From assembly GCA_026168455.1 (NCBI GenBank), contig CM047429.1:58843623-58907622 (forward strand): 64,000 bases of DNA. Direction: 5' to 3'. The notes under the pieces were generated by a model. That model had not been told where the DNA came from and did not search any database. It saw only the letters and a list, made by a program, of their open reading frames with translations. This document shows positions 1-13,330 of this stretch, piece after piece. Position 1 is the stretch's first letter. Each line of letters begins with the position of its first letter. Source of the DNA: Theocolax elegans. Taxonomy: Eukaryota > Arthropoda > Insecta > Hymenoptera > Cerocephalidae. A program made the position numbers and the translations under genes.

Positions 1-701
1 AAAATGTGGGAAATATGAATTTCTCAATGAGTTGAAGTAAGGGAGAGATCCATTAGGAGAAAATCTTGACAAATGTACTAACTAAAAGAAATCTTACAGA
101 ATTCTTATTACCCAGCGAATCGATCGTCGGGTTAAAAAAAATTCTCATCAATCTTAACATCTCGAGAAAATTATTAAGTAGCTAGTCTGAGCTATATTCT
201 TTCATTTTATTCTACTCCAAATGTTATTCCTATAGGAGTAATTTAAACAAACGTATACTTTTTGCGATTAGGCAATTTAAACAAAGTTGAGATCTTTCAC
301 ATTTGGTACACGCCTAGTTCCCCTAGTGTGCATCACTGAAGTTTCGATATACAAGACCAACATGGCCACAACCACATGGTACATGTAAATACACATATAC
401 GTATAGGACACGTGACTCGCGCGCGTGCTCCCGTTGACCTGTCAAGCTTACTCGACTACGCCACGTGAATTATTTAGTATTTTAGTTAGTATTTAGCATT
501 ATTTAGCATTCAGTGCGTCTACGTGTAACACTATACGTGGCCTCTGGTAGTCCCATCCACGGTTCCTCGAATATAACGTATATCTGTTGCCTCCAGATCG
601 CGATATTTCTGCTGGTCCACAGATAATCATTTGATTAGCGTTTGGATTCGTTTTTTACAGAATTATTACATTTTTTAGAAATTATAATCCATTAACTATG
701 C
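1..701. other. Intergenic DNA, nothing recognised
   Basis: AT-rich sequence with no supportable coding region. It contains a modestly GC-richer patch near 400-620 with no motif I can name. Confidence 0.5.
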
Positions 702-884
702 TACGCGGAGAGAAAAATTTCAGTAAATCTACGCCGAAATCCAATAAAATACTGAACTTTTAGTAAAAATTAGTAAACTTTCAGTAAATATTGATAGAAA
801 TTTCAGTGAAAATTGACAAAAAGTTCAGTATTTTTTTAGGTTTCGACAGTCGTTACCGAATTAATGAAATTTTATCTCCGTGTA
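702..884. mobile_element. Palindromic MITE with 'TACRCGGAGA' ends
   Basis: The left end (702-724) and the right end (862-884) are inverted copies of a TIR of about 25 bp sharing TAC(G/A)CGGAGA(G/T)AAAA and TTTCA. An inner pair is also inverted: 734-761 against 819-846, both containing ATACTGAACTTTT on their respective strands. The middle holds short direct repeats of the type AGTAAA. There is no coding capacity. This is typical of non-autonomous DNA transposons (MITEs). No clear target duplication was identified, so the superfamily is not assigned. Confidence 0.7.
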
Positions 885-3800
885 CGCTGTGTATGTCCGT
901 GTATGGGTCTACATAACAATCAAATAAAAAAATATGTAATTATTTTAATTACACCGTTTTTAATGAATCATTATACATTTATAAAACCTAATATCTATTC
1001 TGTTTATACACAAGTTCAATAATATTGACGATTTGTCAGCAGAAGATGACTGTTTCGGTGAAGCGTAAACATTTACTACATTCTGTTCGTGGCTAAATTC
1101 AAACCATGCCGAGTTATTGACATAAACAAAATTGTAAATGTTTACCGGAGACGCGCCTGACAAAAAATGTCACGCTACATCAAAAGTACTATTATTTTTT
1201 AATTTGTTCCATCAGAGTTTGCGTATAGCAAATGTTTGATGGGTACAACTCGATGTAAAATATTATTGTTATTAAACACTACGGTACATAATATCGAAAT
1301 GCCTTTCAATACTATTTATTACTTCCTTTTAATCAACAACCGACATTAAAAAAACTATATAAAATGCTTATATCAAAATCATTCATAAGAAGTGTAAAAA
1401 AAATAATTATTATTGCATTGAAAAATTTAATAGACTATCGTTTAAAATAAAAGATAAAGATTAAAAGCTGATTTGTCGTGTACGTGACGTTTAACTTACG
1501 TTTACGAATGAATGTATTTTTTAATTTTTAGTTAAATCAATCCATATATGAATGAAGGTATACTTTTTTAAAATGTTCTCTTTTTTGTTAAAAAAAAAGA
1601 TACATCAACTTGATGAAGTTCCATCAATTTTAAATTTCTGACCAAGCGATTTTCCATGAGATGCCGGCAGACCATATGTAAGCGTATGTATACAGGGGTA
1701 GGTATACACGTGCAAGGGAAGCGCTAAAACGTGTACGGATATATTCTCAACGGGCCCCAGCGAGGCCTTGCATTACGTATTCAAGATCGAGAAGAGCTTC
1801 TTGGATGCTAAGATATATATACATGCATGCATATACACACATACACACACGTAGACATATGTGGTTGGACGGAGAGTGCAAATTGTAAAATGTACCACCG
1901 ACAGACCGCGCGGCATCAGACTCGTTTTAGCTGGCCGTCAGTCAAGAAGAGAGTCTGCGCGCCGCGTGTAAAAAAACCGTGGCAGAGGGAGACGTCGAAC
2001 ACGAGGGAAGAAAAGCAAAGAAAAATAAATTAGGAAAAACCGTGGGCGCTCGTGTGCACGTGTATCCTGAGAAGAAAAATGTGTGCATCGGATTGACTAA
2101 CTTTTTCAGACAACCTTTTTAATGGTTTTCTACTAATTTTTTGAGCTACCTATTTATCTATCTTTCCTATTTACTTTTAACGGCAAGTTATTTCTTAAAG
2201 AAGATGTTGCGAAACTTTATAGTTACGTAGACCATTATTTATGCATTAAATTATTTAACTTTAAAGTTAAATGTATATTTATATTACTTGATAAAATAAT
2301 GCAATTAATATATTATTTTAAATAGTTTAAAAAATACTTCATTTTATTTCTTAAGTTAATTAGTTTCCTTTATCTCTATTTAATCAAAGTAAAAATTATT
2401 TAAAGAAAAAAAAATTATATTATTCGTCTACAGTAAGAATGTTCATTAGAAACATAAATTTTTGACCCTTGCACAATTTACTAAAATTGCAGATAAGATG
2501 ATATACATTCGAAACTAGACATTCGATATTCGTATAGCTAAAGGTAGGAAAAGCTTTAAATTGAGAAAAGCTTAGAAGATTTTGCTCAACTTTCACCATA
2601 CTCGTAGCTCTTAAATTTTTTGTTACTTTCAAGAATACCTAGTGATATACAATATTCTGGGTTTTGAATTCTCTCTAGCTTTTCAAAGAAAAATTTTCAA
2701 TGCCATAACTGCCTCCATTTTAACCTTATGTCACTTTATTTATACCGCGAAAGGTTAAGGATACAATTCGCAACGTCAAGGTAATACGCAAACAAGTCTA
2801 TACCCTTTAAAATATCGCTTATTTGAAAACGATAAACATTTATTATTCATTTTGTGCCAATAAAACAATCAATAAGAAAGAGGAAAAAAAGCACTAGTTA
2901 TTTAAAACATAAAGACGAGAGAAATTAATTTCTTATAAGTTTCCCGAAGAAAGTAATTTAAAGTAACTTTTTCAAACGCTGACTTATTAAAAAGTGTTAT
3001 CGGGTATTTGAGAAAAAGAGCGTTTTTAAGGTAGTAGAACCACTTGGACATCTTCGTCGTTAAAGAGTTGACGTGTATAAAAAGAGGAAGAAAATAAAAG
3101 AAGGAACAGCCAAGTGAAAGAAAAGCTGGATGAGAAAAAGAGAAAGGCGGAGCAACCGGAAGTGAATGAAGGCGAGATCTGTGGAATTCTTCGTAGGTCG
3201 TTGGTGGTGCTCGTGGCAAGAACATCATTTACCAGAAGGGTTGAAAGCATTTGTGCCGGCGGGCCAGCACTGATTTCATTAGACGATGCTGATTATATAC
3301 TTATTTCTTTTCGGATTTTCATTGCTCTGATTAGGTGCTCCATTCCGTCATATTCGCAATTGACGAATAACGAGGACATTTTTTTTTCTTTTATACGAGT
3401 CTCTTGTATACTTTTTGTTTAAGACCTTAAAATACTTGTGGTAAATTGTTTGCGCACTCAAGCGAGCAAGAGTAAACTAAGATAATTGTGTATAACAATC
3501 ATCATTAATGCATGGAAATTACCTGCTTGACGTACTATAATCACAAACCACTTTACAACTAGCTGTAATAATTATATGGGCTAAATTAACAGATGGTACT
3601 TTAGCCGTAATAGATATTAATTAATATCATCCAATGAAGAAAACAAATAGATTTACATGCGAGTCGATATTTTTGTAAATTAGAACTTTGTAATTATAGC
3701 TTTGTAGAACTGTATAGTTTTATACGTATCAATTGGTGACTTTCGTGATAAAAATTATCAACAAGCTACATTTAAATAAGCTTTTAACTCATTAATTTGA

Positions 3801-5726
3801 AAAATGTGCAATAATATTTTGAATATTGACATTGATATTAACATTACGCGATAGATTAAAAATATGAATGCAGTAGAAAATTGCATTGACCGTTTGCTGC
3901 TCCATTTACGTCAAATGAATATCAATACAAATTACGTTAATTAATAGAATCCATAAGCTTAATGAAATTCAATTTGTAAACAATGTATAATATGTGTACA
4001 TCGGATACTATTATACGTCTGCTTAAATCCCATTGAAAATTGGCAATATTCTATAAATAATACGTTAAGTAATACACGCAACCTAATGCATATACCCTAT
4101 AAATCGAGTAAAAACTTTGCAATCAAAGTACTGATTGATTTAAAATACGTGAATTACATTAAAAAAAACAATCAAAACAAATTGATAACGTTCAATTTTA
4201 TTGAAAATTCTGTAGATTTTTATTTAAACTTGAGTTTTCAATATCGAAAAATGTGAATGTTACGTAGTCAATTAAAAATTGGTATGTTATGTAAAATGTA
4301 AAAGAACTTTTATTTCAAATTCGAAACAATTGTACTTGTTGAACTTCCATTTTAAAAAATGAATACCATATTCAGCTCAGATCTATTACAATTGGTTCCG
4401 ATGCAAATTTGTCACTTGTATTTATTAGATCGGGTTAGGCATCAGATGTGCAAAGTAACAATAGGAAACGTAGATAAAGAATATAAATGATGACTAATAG
4501 AAGTATGATAAGATAAGACGGTACAGTCGTAATCGTTTGTTTAAATGACTACTGTTGAGAAACTGATGTCAACTTAGGATAATCTAAATTCATTTCTACT
4601 TAAGGAACTTTCTTATCAAAGTTCAAAACTTATTACTCCACCATTTCTCTTAACTTGTCGTGTCACATTGCCTGTACCTAATATACAAATATGTACGTTT
4701 ATGTACGTGCATGTGTGTGCTGGTGTGGGCGTGTGCTGCCTAATTACAAAGTAAGAATTATGTTTCTTTTATTTTGTAAAAATAAATTTTCAAAATAAGT
4801 TATTAACGCATGTAATATCCTGATCAATAAAAAATCTAGTTAGAAGATCATACAAATTTGTTTGTTGCATATATATATAATATCCTATAGTTTCAAAATT
4901 ACAAATGTTTAAAGTATAATCATCGTAATGTTTCTTCAGAGACTGATATCCACTTTAAGAAACTGTTGGCGCTCGGAAACGTTAATTTTCAGTGGATATA
5001 ATTATCATTGATATATGGTTAAAGTTTGACCAAAATTTCTAAAGTAAGTCGTTTTATCTGTTTTTTTTTCTTCTAAATTGATAGCTGTTTGATCGATATT
5101 ACATTTGAATGATGATCATTGTTTGCAATTCATTTTCAGCATTCAGGTATAGTAACTATGCAGTTTATTGAAGTTCGGAACGATTGTGTATTGAACTTCT
5201 GTATTTGTTTAAATTGAATGTATACACATAGGTATATAACGTATATAGGTAAGGTCAAAGTTAAGAAAATACATAAAAGATATTTAAACAATACTTGTAT
5301 AACTCGGAAATTTCAACTTTCGGCATAATCCGATTAACAAAAACATGGAAACAGAGATAGAGAGCAATGGAATGATAGTACGTATGTGTGTGTGTGGAGT
5401 TCCCTAGAACAAGTTAGCCAACGTTTCACATTTGTACTATAGAGACAATTGGCTGCGTACAGCGGATACCAGTTAAGCTTACCCGTATTAACGTGAAAAT
5501 TAGATTACATCGAAAATTCTAAATGAAAATAAAGTATACGTTTAATAATTCATTAAAGATATAAAAGAAGAAAGTTTGACAAGTGAGTTTCGATATCATT
5601 TAATAAACCATCACCGGTGTAGAACAAAAGAAGGAAGATGAACGTAGGAAGAGGCCCAAGGTAAAGTTTCCTTAAGTCTAGTTAAGTCGATCGTGGTCCC
5701 GTTCGATGCTTCAATTAAGACTCTTC

Positions 5727-5764
5727 GAGCGAGAGAATACGGGAACCTATAAGCTCTCTCGCTC
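5727..5764. repeat. 10-bp perfect hairpin (GAGCGAGAGA)
   Basis: GAGCGAGAGA at 5727-5736 is exactly reverse-complemented at 5755-5764, with an 18-nt loop. Pairing does not extend beyond the 10 bp, so a microRNA precursor is unlikely. It sits in a locally GC-richer patch of otherwise AT-rich DNA. Confidence 0.4.
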
Positions 5765-5909
5765 TTGGACAAAGCTCGAGGCTGCGCGAAATTAAACCAT
5801 CGCCGTGGTCACCGAATTTCGGGGTCTCTCACCTAGTCGATCGATCATGTACACGCATACACACATACCTCTCTATATGATGCCTGTCTGATACCATATA
5901 TTGTACACG

Positions 5910-5938
5910 TATATATATATATATACACATATATATAT
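5910..5938. repeat. (TA)n microsatellite
   Basis: Alternating TA interrupted by one ACAC. Confidence 0.9.
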
Positions 5939-7198
5939 CGTTGTATGCGTAAGTAGACATCCGATGACCCATCAGAGCCCATCTCTATTTCTCTCTCAGC
6001 CGATTAACGCATCCCGTATAATCGGCCTGAAGTTGCTTAATGGTAAATATATACACCTATAATATGTAGCGCACTCTCTCCTTTGACGTATACATTATTT
6101 CGAGCTATTGAATCTATTGCATGTCTTTTGATAGTAATACGATTTAAACGATAGTCCGGAACGCGAAGGATATACTTTTTGTGATTCACAAGTTTTCTAC
6201 GTCGTCGTGTTTTTCTCCTGATGCAGCTATTCGATTGATCTGCTGGAGGGAAAAAAAGTCAGAGGATTTCGAGACTGATGGAGGATAGCGGAAAGATTGG
6301 GGGTAAGTCTGGCACGTGGATGTGCGATTACACTAGCTTGCTCTCCTGAATTATGGTTGTAAACTTTTGGCATTAAGTAACGCATTAATAGTTTCCAAAA
6401 GTTTACGGAGGCAGTGGCTAATTTTTTTTTATCTTTTATTTGTGGTTTTAAACGAGTGTCTTTGGAAGAAGGCACTTGAGACTATTAAATTGTAGGTAAA
6501 TATTCATACGTTTGGATTATGAGAATGTACGCGAACAAATAAATTTTAATCGTGGAATAGAATTTCTTTGCGTTAAGGAAATTACATTACTATCACATTA
6601 TCAATTAAATAAAATTAATTTTTCCGACATCGCGGTGGTTCTTGTAAATTATTGATTAATCTGTTAAAATCAGCTTGCTTCCATAATTTTAAATAGGCTA
6701 CTTAAAAGTTTTATTTAAATCCTTTCTGTCAGAACAGAATTTCTACGTACAGTTATATAAGTTGATATTGCTATTTAACCACTTGTTAATATATATTTGA
6801 AATACATATCTACTATTTGTATATTTTTAACGTATTCTTGATTCAGAATATACGTGTATAATAAAATTAGCTATTAAATTTTTAATCGTGCATATCATAA
6901 TTATAAAAGTGCATTTCAATATTTAATAGTACTTAATTTCCAATCAGTATTTCAATAGTTATTTAATGACTCATATATTTCAACAAATCCATTGAAAATT
7001 AAGAGTTATAATATGAGTCTGAATGTTCTATTATGTTTCGAATTTTGATATTTGATGCATTGTAAATAACGATTGTACTGACCTGAATCAAGGGATTAAT
7101 AATTAATGTTGAATTATAATTAACTGCACTTAATATTAATAGAATATTACATTAAAGTTACATTATTTACAATGAACATTGTATACGCAGAACCTACA

Positions 7199-7217
7199 TA
7201 CACGGAGATAAAAATTT
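7199..7217 (+). repeat. Lone MITE terminal sequence (TACACGGAGATAAAA...)
   Basis: The sequence TACACGGAGATAAAAATTT matches the termini of the MITE at 702-884. I could not find its partner end within about 1.2 kb, so it is probably a truncated copy. Confidence 0.45.
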
Positions 7218-7356
7218 AAGTAAAATTTACAATATTATAGGGGCTAAATTTATTATATTTTGCGGTGTATCAAGGAGATACTTGATCTATAATGAAAATT
7301 ACAATTTAATTGTAATATTTTAAATTGATATTTGTAATACAATATTAGCTTAATTC

Positions 7357-7596
7357 GTACAGTGAGAAAAATTTGCTAGTATAAATTATTATTTTAATAG
7401 TAAAAGACAGGACAGACTTACACAATTACAAAAATTGCTATTAATATAATGGTAAAAATTGCCATCAATTTGGAAAAATTACTATTAATAAGGGCAATTT
7501 TTACCATTATTAATAGCAATTTTTATATTTGTGTAAGTCTGTCTCCGTTTACCATTAAAATAGTAATTTTTTTCTTAAAAATTTTTCTCAGTGTAC
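7357..7596. mobile_element. Palindromic MITE with 'GTACASTGAGAAAAATTT' ends
   Basis: The left end reads GTACAGTGAGAAAAATTT (7357-7374) and the right end is its inverted counterpart (7579-7596, one mismatch). The whole 240 bp is nearly self-complementary: the AGACTTACAC segment (about 7413) recurs inverted as GTGTAAGTCT (about 7532), and TGGTAAAAATTGCC recurs inverted as GGCAATTTTTACCA. The loop lies near 7465-7493. No coding capacity. If transcribed it would form a long hairpin. Confidence 0.75.
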
Positions 7597-9897
7597 TTTT
7601 CACGTTTGTGTCTTTTGTATAAAAAAGTATACGTTGGAAAGAAGATTTATCTATATACTGAGAACACAATCTGGTAAACACTATTTTGTTTTTACTAGAA
7701 TGTTTAGTTGCATGTACTATTAGGAGTTTTTTCACAACGTTTTAAAAAAATTTTTCTTAAATTTTTGTCTTAATTGGATTTTGTCATTATCACAACAATT
7801 ATTTTGACTATTGTTTTAATAAACAATTTTATTTAAATAATTAAATTTTTATTTATTTGTTCCTTGAACTTCATGCAGATGAAGATGTTCCCATTAAAAT
7901 ACCAATGGTGTTCATAAATTATATTACCGAATATAGGCATTCGATCGTAATTGATAAAAAGCATATAATATCCATAGTAGAAATTTGTTCAGTTTTATAT
8001 AGATCTGTGCAGTTCTCCATGTTAAATAATCGATTCAGGTGATGAAACTAGATGATTCTCTACCAGGGATATTTACATAATTATGGTAAAAATACAGAAA
8101 ATGTAGTTATTTTATTTATAAAAAAATGGAAACCATGGTAAATATTTTTATGAATATGTTACTAAAATTCACTAGAAATATATATTTAGTAATTGTTGTG
8201 GGTACATTAAATAAAATTTATTACTAAAAAAAGTATATACCAGAAAATGTTATATTTGTTTTTGCTTGTCCTTATAGTATAAGACTTAATTTAACATTAC
8301 CCAATGTACAAAGCAATATAATCTTACATTATTTAGTAATGTTAAAAACAACACATTTTTTATATAAGTGAAAATACATTTTTTTCCTCAGTGTACACTA
8401 CACGTACATTTCTGCGTTTACTAGTTATTTGCTTGATCGACCCGACGTCACGTAGCGGTAGCGTGTAAAAGCCATAATTTTTTTTTACAAATATTATTGT
8501 ATTTGATAACAAGAAATAAAAAACGTGTAGGAAGCGTTACTATTTTTGATGGTAAAACATTGATATTAACGAAAAGAAAAAAATACACATATCATCATTT
8601 TTACTACATAATATAGTAAAATAGAAGATTTTGGTTTCAACTTTTACGAAATATAAACCTATATAAATATGTCTGATATTCTTTTAAATTTCCTTAAAAA
8701 ATTAAGTGTTTCTAAGAGATACTATCTAATATGTTAATATTTATACTTACAAATTAAAAGGAAAAAATATAATGATTGATAATTGATAAATAATAGATAG
8801 TTACAAGTAGTTTCGTAATTCTTAGAACTACCACAAATTGCGATACTACTCAGGTCGAGTTTATATCAACAGCAAGTAACCACGACTTGGTTTTCCATCA
8901 CTTTGGAGTGGCTGGCAAAAGCATCGAGGTAATTCACAGAGGCTAACAGATTCCGAGTCAAAAGCTATGATTACGAAGGTATCTTCATCGACGGAATCAC
9001 TTAAGATGGCCAACTCTAAGAACTCCTCGTTTCAAGTAAATTAAAGTGGTATGTTTCGAAATTCAAGAGATAAAACCACCAAGTTTATATAACTTTTTAT
9101 CATAACGAAAATCAGCGCAATATTGAATATTTTCAAGATATGATTTTTCATCATGTAATGTAATTCGTAGAATAAAAGCGTATCTGTAACATAAATGTTA
9201 TGAAGAAAAAAAATAAAGTTGCTGTTTTTCTCGAAACTTCTTTATTCTTAAAAAGTTGCTTACTTATTTTATCTTGATAGATGTTTTTGAAACTTTTACA
9301 AAATTTCTTTGAACCATTTAAAACAAAAAGTTGAACTTCTCATCTCACACACATCGAAACTGCGTGATATATATTTTGTAAATTTTATAATAAAAAGAAA
9401 AAAAAAACAAATAATTTTAGTAATAAATAATAAAAATTTTGTAAATTGACAAGAGTTGCATTTCCGTATGAAATATTTTCTGAGAGGTTTATATGGTTTT
9501 ATACATATTTTTAGTTAATTATGTATTTTAATACCTGTATACTTTCTTATTTACGAACTATTGACGTTTTTCAGATATCTAACCGGGATGTATTTTTATA
9601 TATTAATAATGAGAAGATAACATTTCAAGGTATATTATGTAAAAATATGCATCTATTATTTAAAAATCGTAAAATCCTTTAATGACGTCCAGCATAAAAA
9701 GTTATTGAATTTCAGAATATTTGATAAAATACATCGCTAAAAAAATCGATTGTTAAATGAAAGAAAAATAAAAGTAAAAAAATTTAAGGTGACTTAAAAT
9801 TAATTGAAGAAAAATCAATTAAAAATTCAGGGAATTTCATCTTACAAAAAAATAAGTTTCACTCGACCTCTCGAGAAAACAAAGATTGGAAGTAAAA
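7597..9897. other. Intergenic DNA
   Basis: AT-rich. A further TIR-like end (TCAGTGTAC, about 8388-8398) resembles the right end of the MITE at 7357-7596 and may mark a second, degraded copy. No supportable gene. Confidence 0.45.
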
Positions 9898-9899
9898 GT

Positions 9900-9938
9900 G
9901 AGAGAGAGATAGAGAGAGAAAGAGAGAGAAAGAGAGAA
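9900..9938 (+). repeat. (GA)n-rich microsatellite
   Basis: Runs of AG with interspersed AGAAAG units. Confidence 0.85.
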
Positions 9939-12900
9939 ATACCTTAAAGTTACTCCTGGACAAAAGATCAATCAGTGAAGATTGAATTGCTTATTGATAA
10001 GGGAAGCTCTACATAAAAAATCTGCAAAAGAGAGCTAAATAGATCAAGACGAAAAAAGATTTAAAAAAAAAAAAAGAAAAAAGCTCGCAGTGCAATTTGA
10101 GAACCGCGAATCTTCTTTTCTTCTTTTGCAAATAGTCGAAACTCTGACGCTAGTGTATACAAAATCGATATATATTCCAAGATAGAGATGGACGTGACAC
10201 AAAGAAGGACTAAAGCGATTTTGAAGGATAATCCATCGGAAATGGAATAGAATCGATGTTCCGAAAGGTGCGAAAAAATTTAAATTGCTATTACCGAAAT
10301 AAATGGTGAAAGATATTAAAATGCTCATTCAATTCAATGTAAAATTATAAAATTTTCTACTGGTTTACGTAGGTTATAAGATATAAAAATGTCTACCGAA
10401 TTTTTTACCTATTTGTGGTGCAATATATTTATTTTCATGATAAAATACGCAAATTTTTAAGAAAACCATTTAACGTAGTTTCAGCCTCTAATCTCTTTTA
10501 GGAGAGTTTATAACTTTAAATTTATTACGTAAGTATCGAAACCAAGTGTATGTGCACATAAAAGTTGATAAGCGATATAAATTGACTTTAAAAATTGTAA
10601 TATAAAACATTTAATGCAATACTTTGTAAAGTCTAACATTTCATTATATATAAACCATGTATTCCTCATACTTATAGCGTTTTACTTCAGAATTTAAAAT
10701 TTTTACTTACACGTAACGTTATAATGTAATAAGTCGAATATCTTATCCGCTATGGAATTTCATATAAGTGTTTGTTTCGCCAAATCTTACTTTTTAACAA
10801 ATAATTTTTAAAATTCGATGAAGTGCAAATGACAGAGTGCGAAGGAACGTTTTCCCGACTAAATATCGTAAAATTAGAAATGTAAGGAAAAGCCGAATTG
10901 ATAAATGCAAAAGCAGGTTGGTATACAAATGTAAAATTAATGATCAATCAGGTAACGAAAGGTAACAAACGACAAAGTTGTCGGGAAGTCGCAAGGAATA
11001 GCCTCCCTCCCTCCACCTAAATTCGTTAACGAGGTGAGGCTTCTCGCGCTAGGTTGTCGAACAATCGCAAGTGTTCCCCGCTTTCGCTCGTACCTTGGGA
11101 TGAAACCGCTAGGTTACCCAACTGGTTCCGCGTGTCGGGGCTCAAGTATAGGCCAGAGTGATATTGGAAGTTTGCGGGATTCGAGGCCGATCGGTTACCA
11201 TCGCACATACACGCCCGTGCTGTACATATAGACCGGTAGAGAGGGCCAAGAGGAGGAAGGGAGAGAGGGAAGAGAGAGGGAGAGATACGACAAGGCAGGA
11301 GGCATAAAACGAGAGATAGTAGAGTATAGGCAACTGCACCGAAACTCGTTGGTAAAGGTCTTGGAGATCGGCGCTGCGTAACTATATGGAGCAAAACTTC
11401 ATCATCGATCGAGTCCCCCTTGCCTCTTTTCCATGAGAAAGTGCACATAGTTATTTCCAAAGTTTCACACCGGCACATTTACTTGGGAGACCGAATCGAG
11501 ACAAAGCGAGAGAGGATTGTGAACGACTTTTAACGGCGCTTGCATTTCCCTTCCAAATCTTTCTAAACCTGCTTTTAAAACGAACCTTCGAATGTATACT
11601 TTTATATATATATGTAACGAATACTTTTTATTCGGTGGGATGAGGGAGACTTTTCGAAAATTTGTTGGTACATTCTTGAGAAAAACGTGGATAAAGTTTT
11701 CGTAACGTGTGTAAGATTGCTTTCGAAAAATTCTATACATCGGATATCCTCTGTATATCCAGTTATTTAAAACTGCATTATTTCAATTTATTGTGCGATA
11801 AACCTTTAATTGAATTGCCAAATTATTTTCCTATCGATTAATATAATATACCGTAAGGTACCCAATTATTGATCATGAACCAATTTCTGATCAGTATATT
11901 ATTTCAATAAAATAATAAGATTTACAGAAATTTAAATGTTGCTACGCACAATTTAAAGGTTAAGCTAACAATAATTGGTTAATAGATTTAACTGGAAATT
12001 TTTTTTCTTAGATTGTTGCTTACTTTAAAAATAACATTTATTTTATTTCTCTGAGATGGCCAAAAGGAAGTTTAATACTTGTACTTTCCGTGTTCTTCAA
12101 AATATATACAACTATTAGCCTTTTTAACATAAAATTATTCTATAAACGTACGGATTTGCCTAAATTCATCAACAATTGGGTATGTGACGGTAATTCAAAA
12201 TTTAACAACCAATTTAAATTCTGTGTTGAAGAAGTTGTCTGTCACTCCAATTGATAGTTTAAAACATAAATTTTCTCATATTTGATTATTTTAGGCAAAG
12301 ATAAGACAGAAAAATTAGAGAAATCTGAGGTTATATATAAAATTGACTGTAATAATTGCGTTGCAAATTATATCGGACAAACATTTTTTACCTCAAAAAT
12401 ATTTACAAACGCAACAGCTGAATAATTTCTCTATTTAAAATTTATTTTTAATCGATGTAGCGTTTACTTTTAGTGTGTATTATATTATTTGCGAATTTTG
12501 TACAAAAGATAGATTGGAAGGAAAAATCAACACGTACGTACTATCTATATGTTTGCTTACAAATCACGACGTTAACGACTCCGATTAAACCTTGACACTA
12601 GCTATAATGCCAGTAAGATTTGTACTCCTCTGTGATACAGAGTAGAATTAGTTTGTAGCTTAGTGTAAGGTGAGATTGAGTGTTTAATTTGTAAACGTTA
12701 ATTTAACATTTAAATTTAAATTTTGTTGATATTTCGTTTAAATACTCGTATTTCTTGTACTACGCCACTTTTTGAACTCATTGTAAACTTTTGTATATTT
12801 TTGTTTAGAAATATTTGGCAACGTATTCAAAGCTATTTATTTTGCTGCTTCAAGCTACTCCGGTGGCACATCATCGAACACATCGTCACTATCACTGTCG

Positions 12901-13108
12901 ACCCCACTTACTGATGTCATCCTTATTCAGAACATATAAATACGTATATATAGAGCCGCAAGTGAGACGTCAAAATTAAGATTGAAACTTTTAACATAAA
13001 TATAAGATGTTGCTAAGTAACAAGACGTAAACAAATCGGCGTTCGAGTTACGTGCCCATATTCATACATATTGTATTGCGCCCAACTTCTTATACTTTCC
13101 TACGTGTT
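9939..13108. other. Intergenic DNA with a GC-richer block at about 11.0-11.5 kb
   Basis: Mostly AT-rich. A GC-richer, purine-biased block (11,000-11,480) holds open frames in both directions (for example 150 codons on the minus strand). Their composition follows the purine tract and I see no domain, so I do not call a gene. The block could be a regulatory island or an untranslated exon, but nothing distinguishes these. Confidence 0.4.
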
Positions 13109-13198
13109 CAACCACTTTTCCGCACGCTTAACTACTTTCCCGCACGCTCAACTACTTTCCCGCACGCTCAATTGTAGAAATTATAGCGTGTGGGAAAG
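13109..13198. repeat. Three 20-bp tandem repeats plus an inverted partner
   Basis: Three near-identical 20-mers (13,109-13,128; 13,129-13,148; 13,149-13,168) end in CCGCACGCT. The third ends with CTTTCCCGCACGCT, which can pair with AGCGTGTGGGAAAG at 13,185-13,198 (14 bp including one G-U pair, 16-nt loop). It lies just upstream of a repeat-element terminus and may belong to it. Confidence 0.65.
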
Positions 13199-13259
13199 AT
13201 TTTTTTAATTTTTAATAATGTTTCACGATAAGTGGAATGTTGTTATTTTATGTGAAAAA

Positions 13260-13330
13260 TTTTTTTTATCGGAGCCCTGAAGATGACCGTATAAAGGTGT
13301 GAGACGGTCGAAACGGTGACAATAAAATTT
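13260..13330 (+). mobile_element. Repeat-element terminus with CTGAAGA...GAAA motif
   Basis: CTGAAGA (13,277-13,283) is followed by the inverted pair GACCG (13,285-13,289) and CGGTC (13,305-13,309), then GAAA (13,310-13,313) and AATAAA (13,321-13,326). This 'CTGAAGATGACC...GGTCGAAACG' arrangement is familiar from termini of dispersed repeats. It also resembles the core of a hammerhead ribozyme, which is known in Penelope-like elements. I could not identify stems I and III, so ribozyme identity is unproven. No reverse transcriptase frame is adjacent. Confidence 0.4.

Larger units (their letters stand above)
885..7198. other. Intergenic DNA with simple repeats
   Basis: This is a long AT-rich stretch with no supportable gene. 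It holds a (TA)n microsatellite (5910-5938) and a GC-richer patch at 5640-5860 with a short hairpin. Open frames such as the 102-codon frame at 3114 lack recognisable domains or splice context and look like chance frames. Nothing else recognised. Confidence 0.5.

Noticed and set aside
11026..11478. 150-codon minus-strand frame in a GC-richer block
   Set aside because: Overlapped by other frames on both strands, purine-tract composition, no domain or splice evidence.
12855..12920. Acidic 21-codon minus-strand frame (MTSVSGVDSDSDDVFDDV)
   Set aside because: Looks coding-like but is too short, with stops on both sides and no neighbouring exon evidence.
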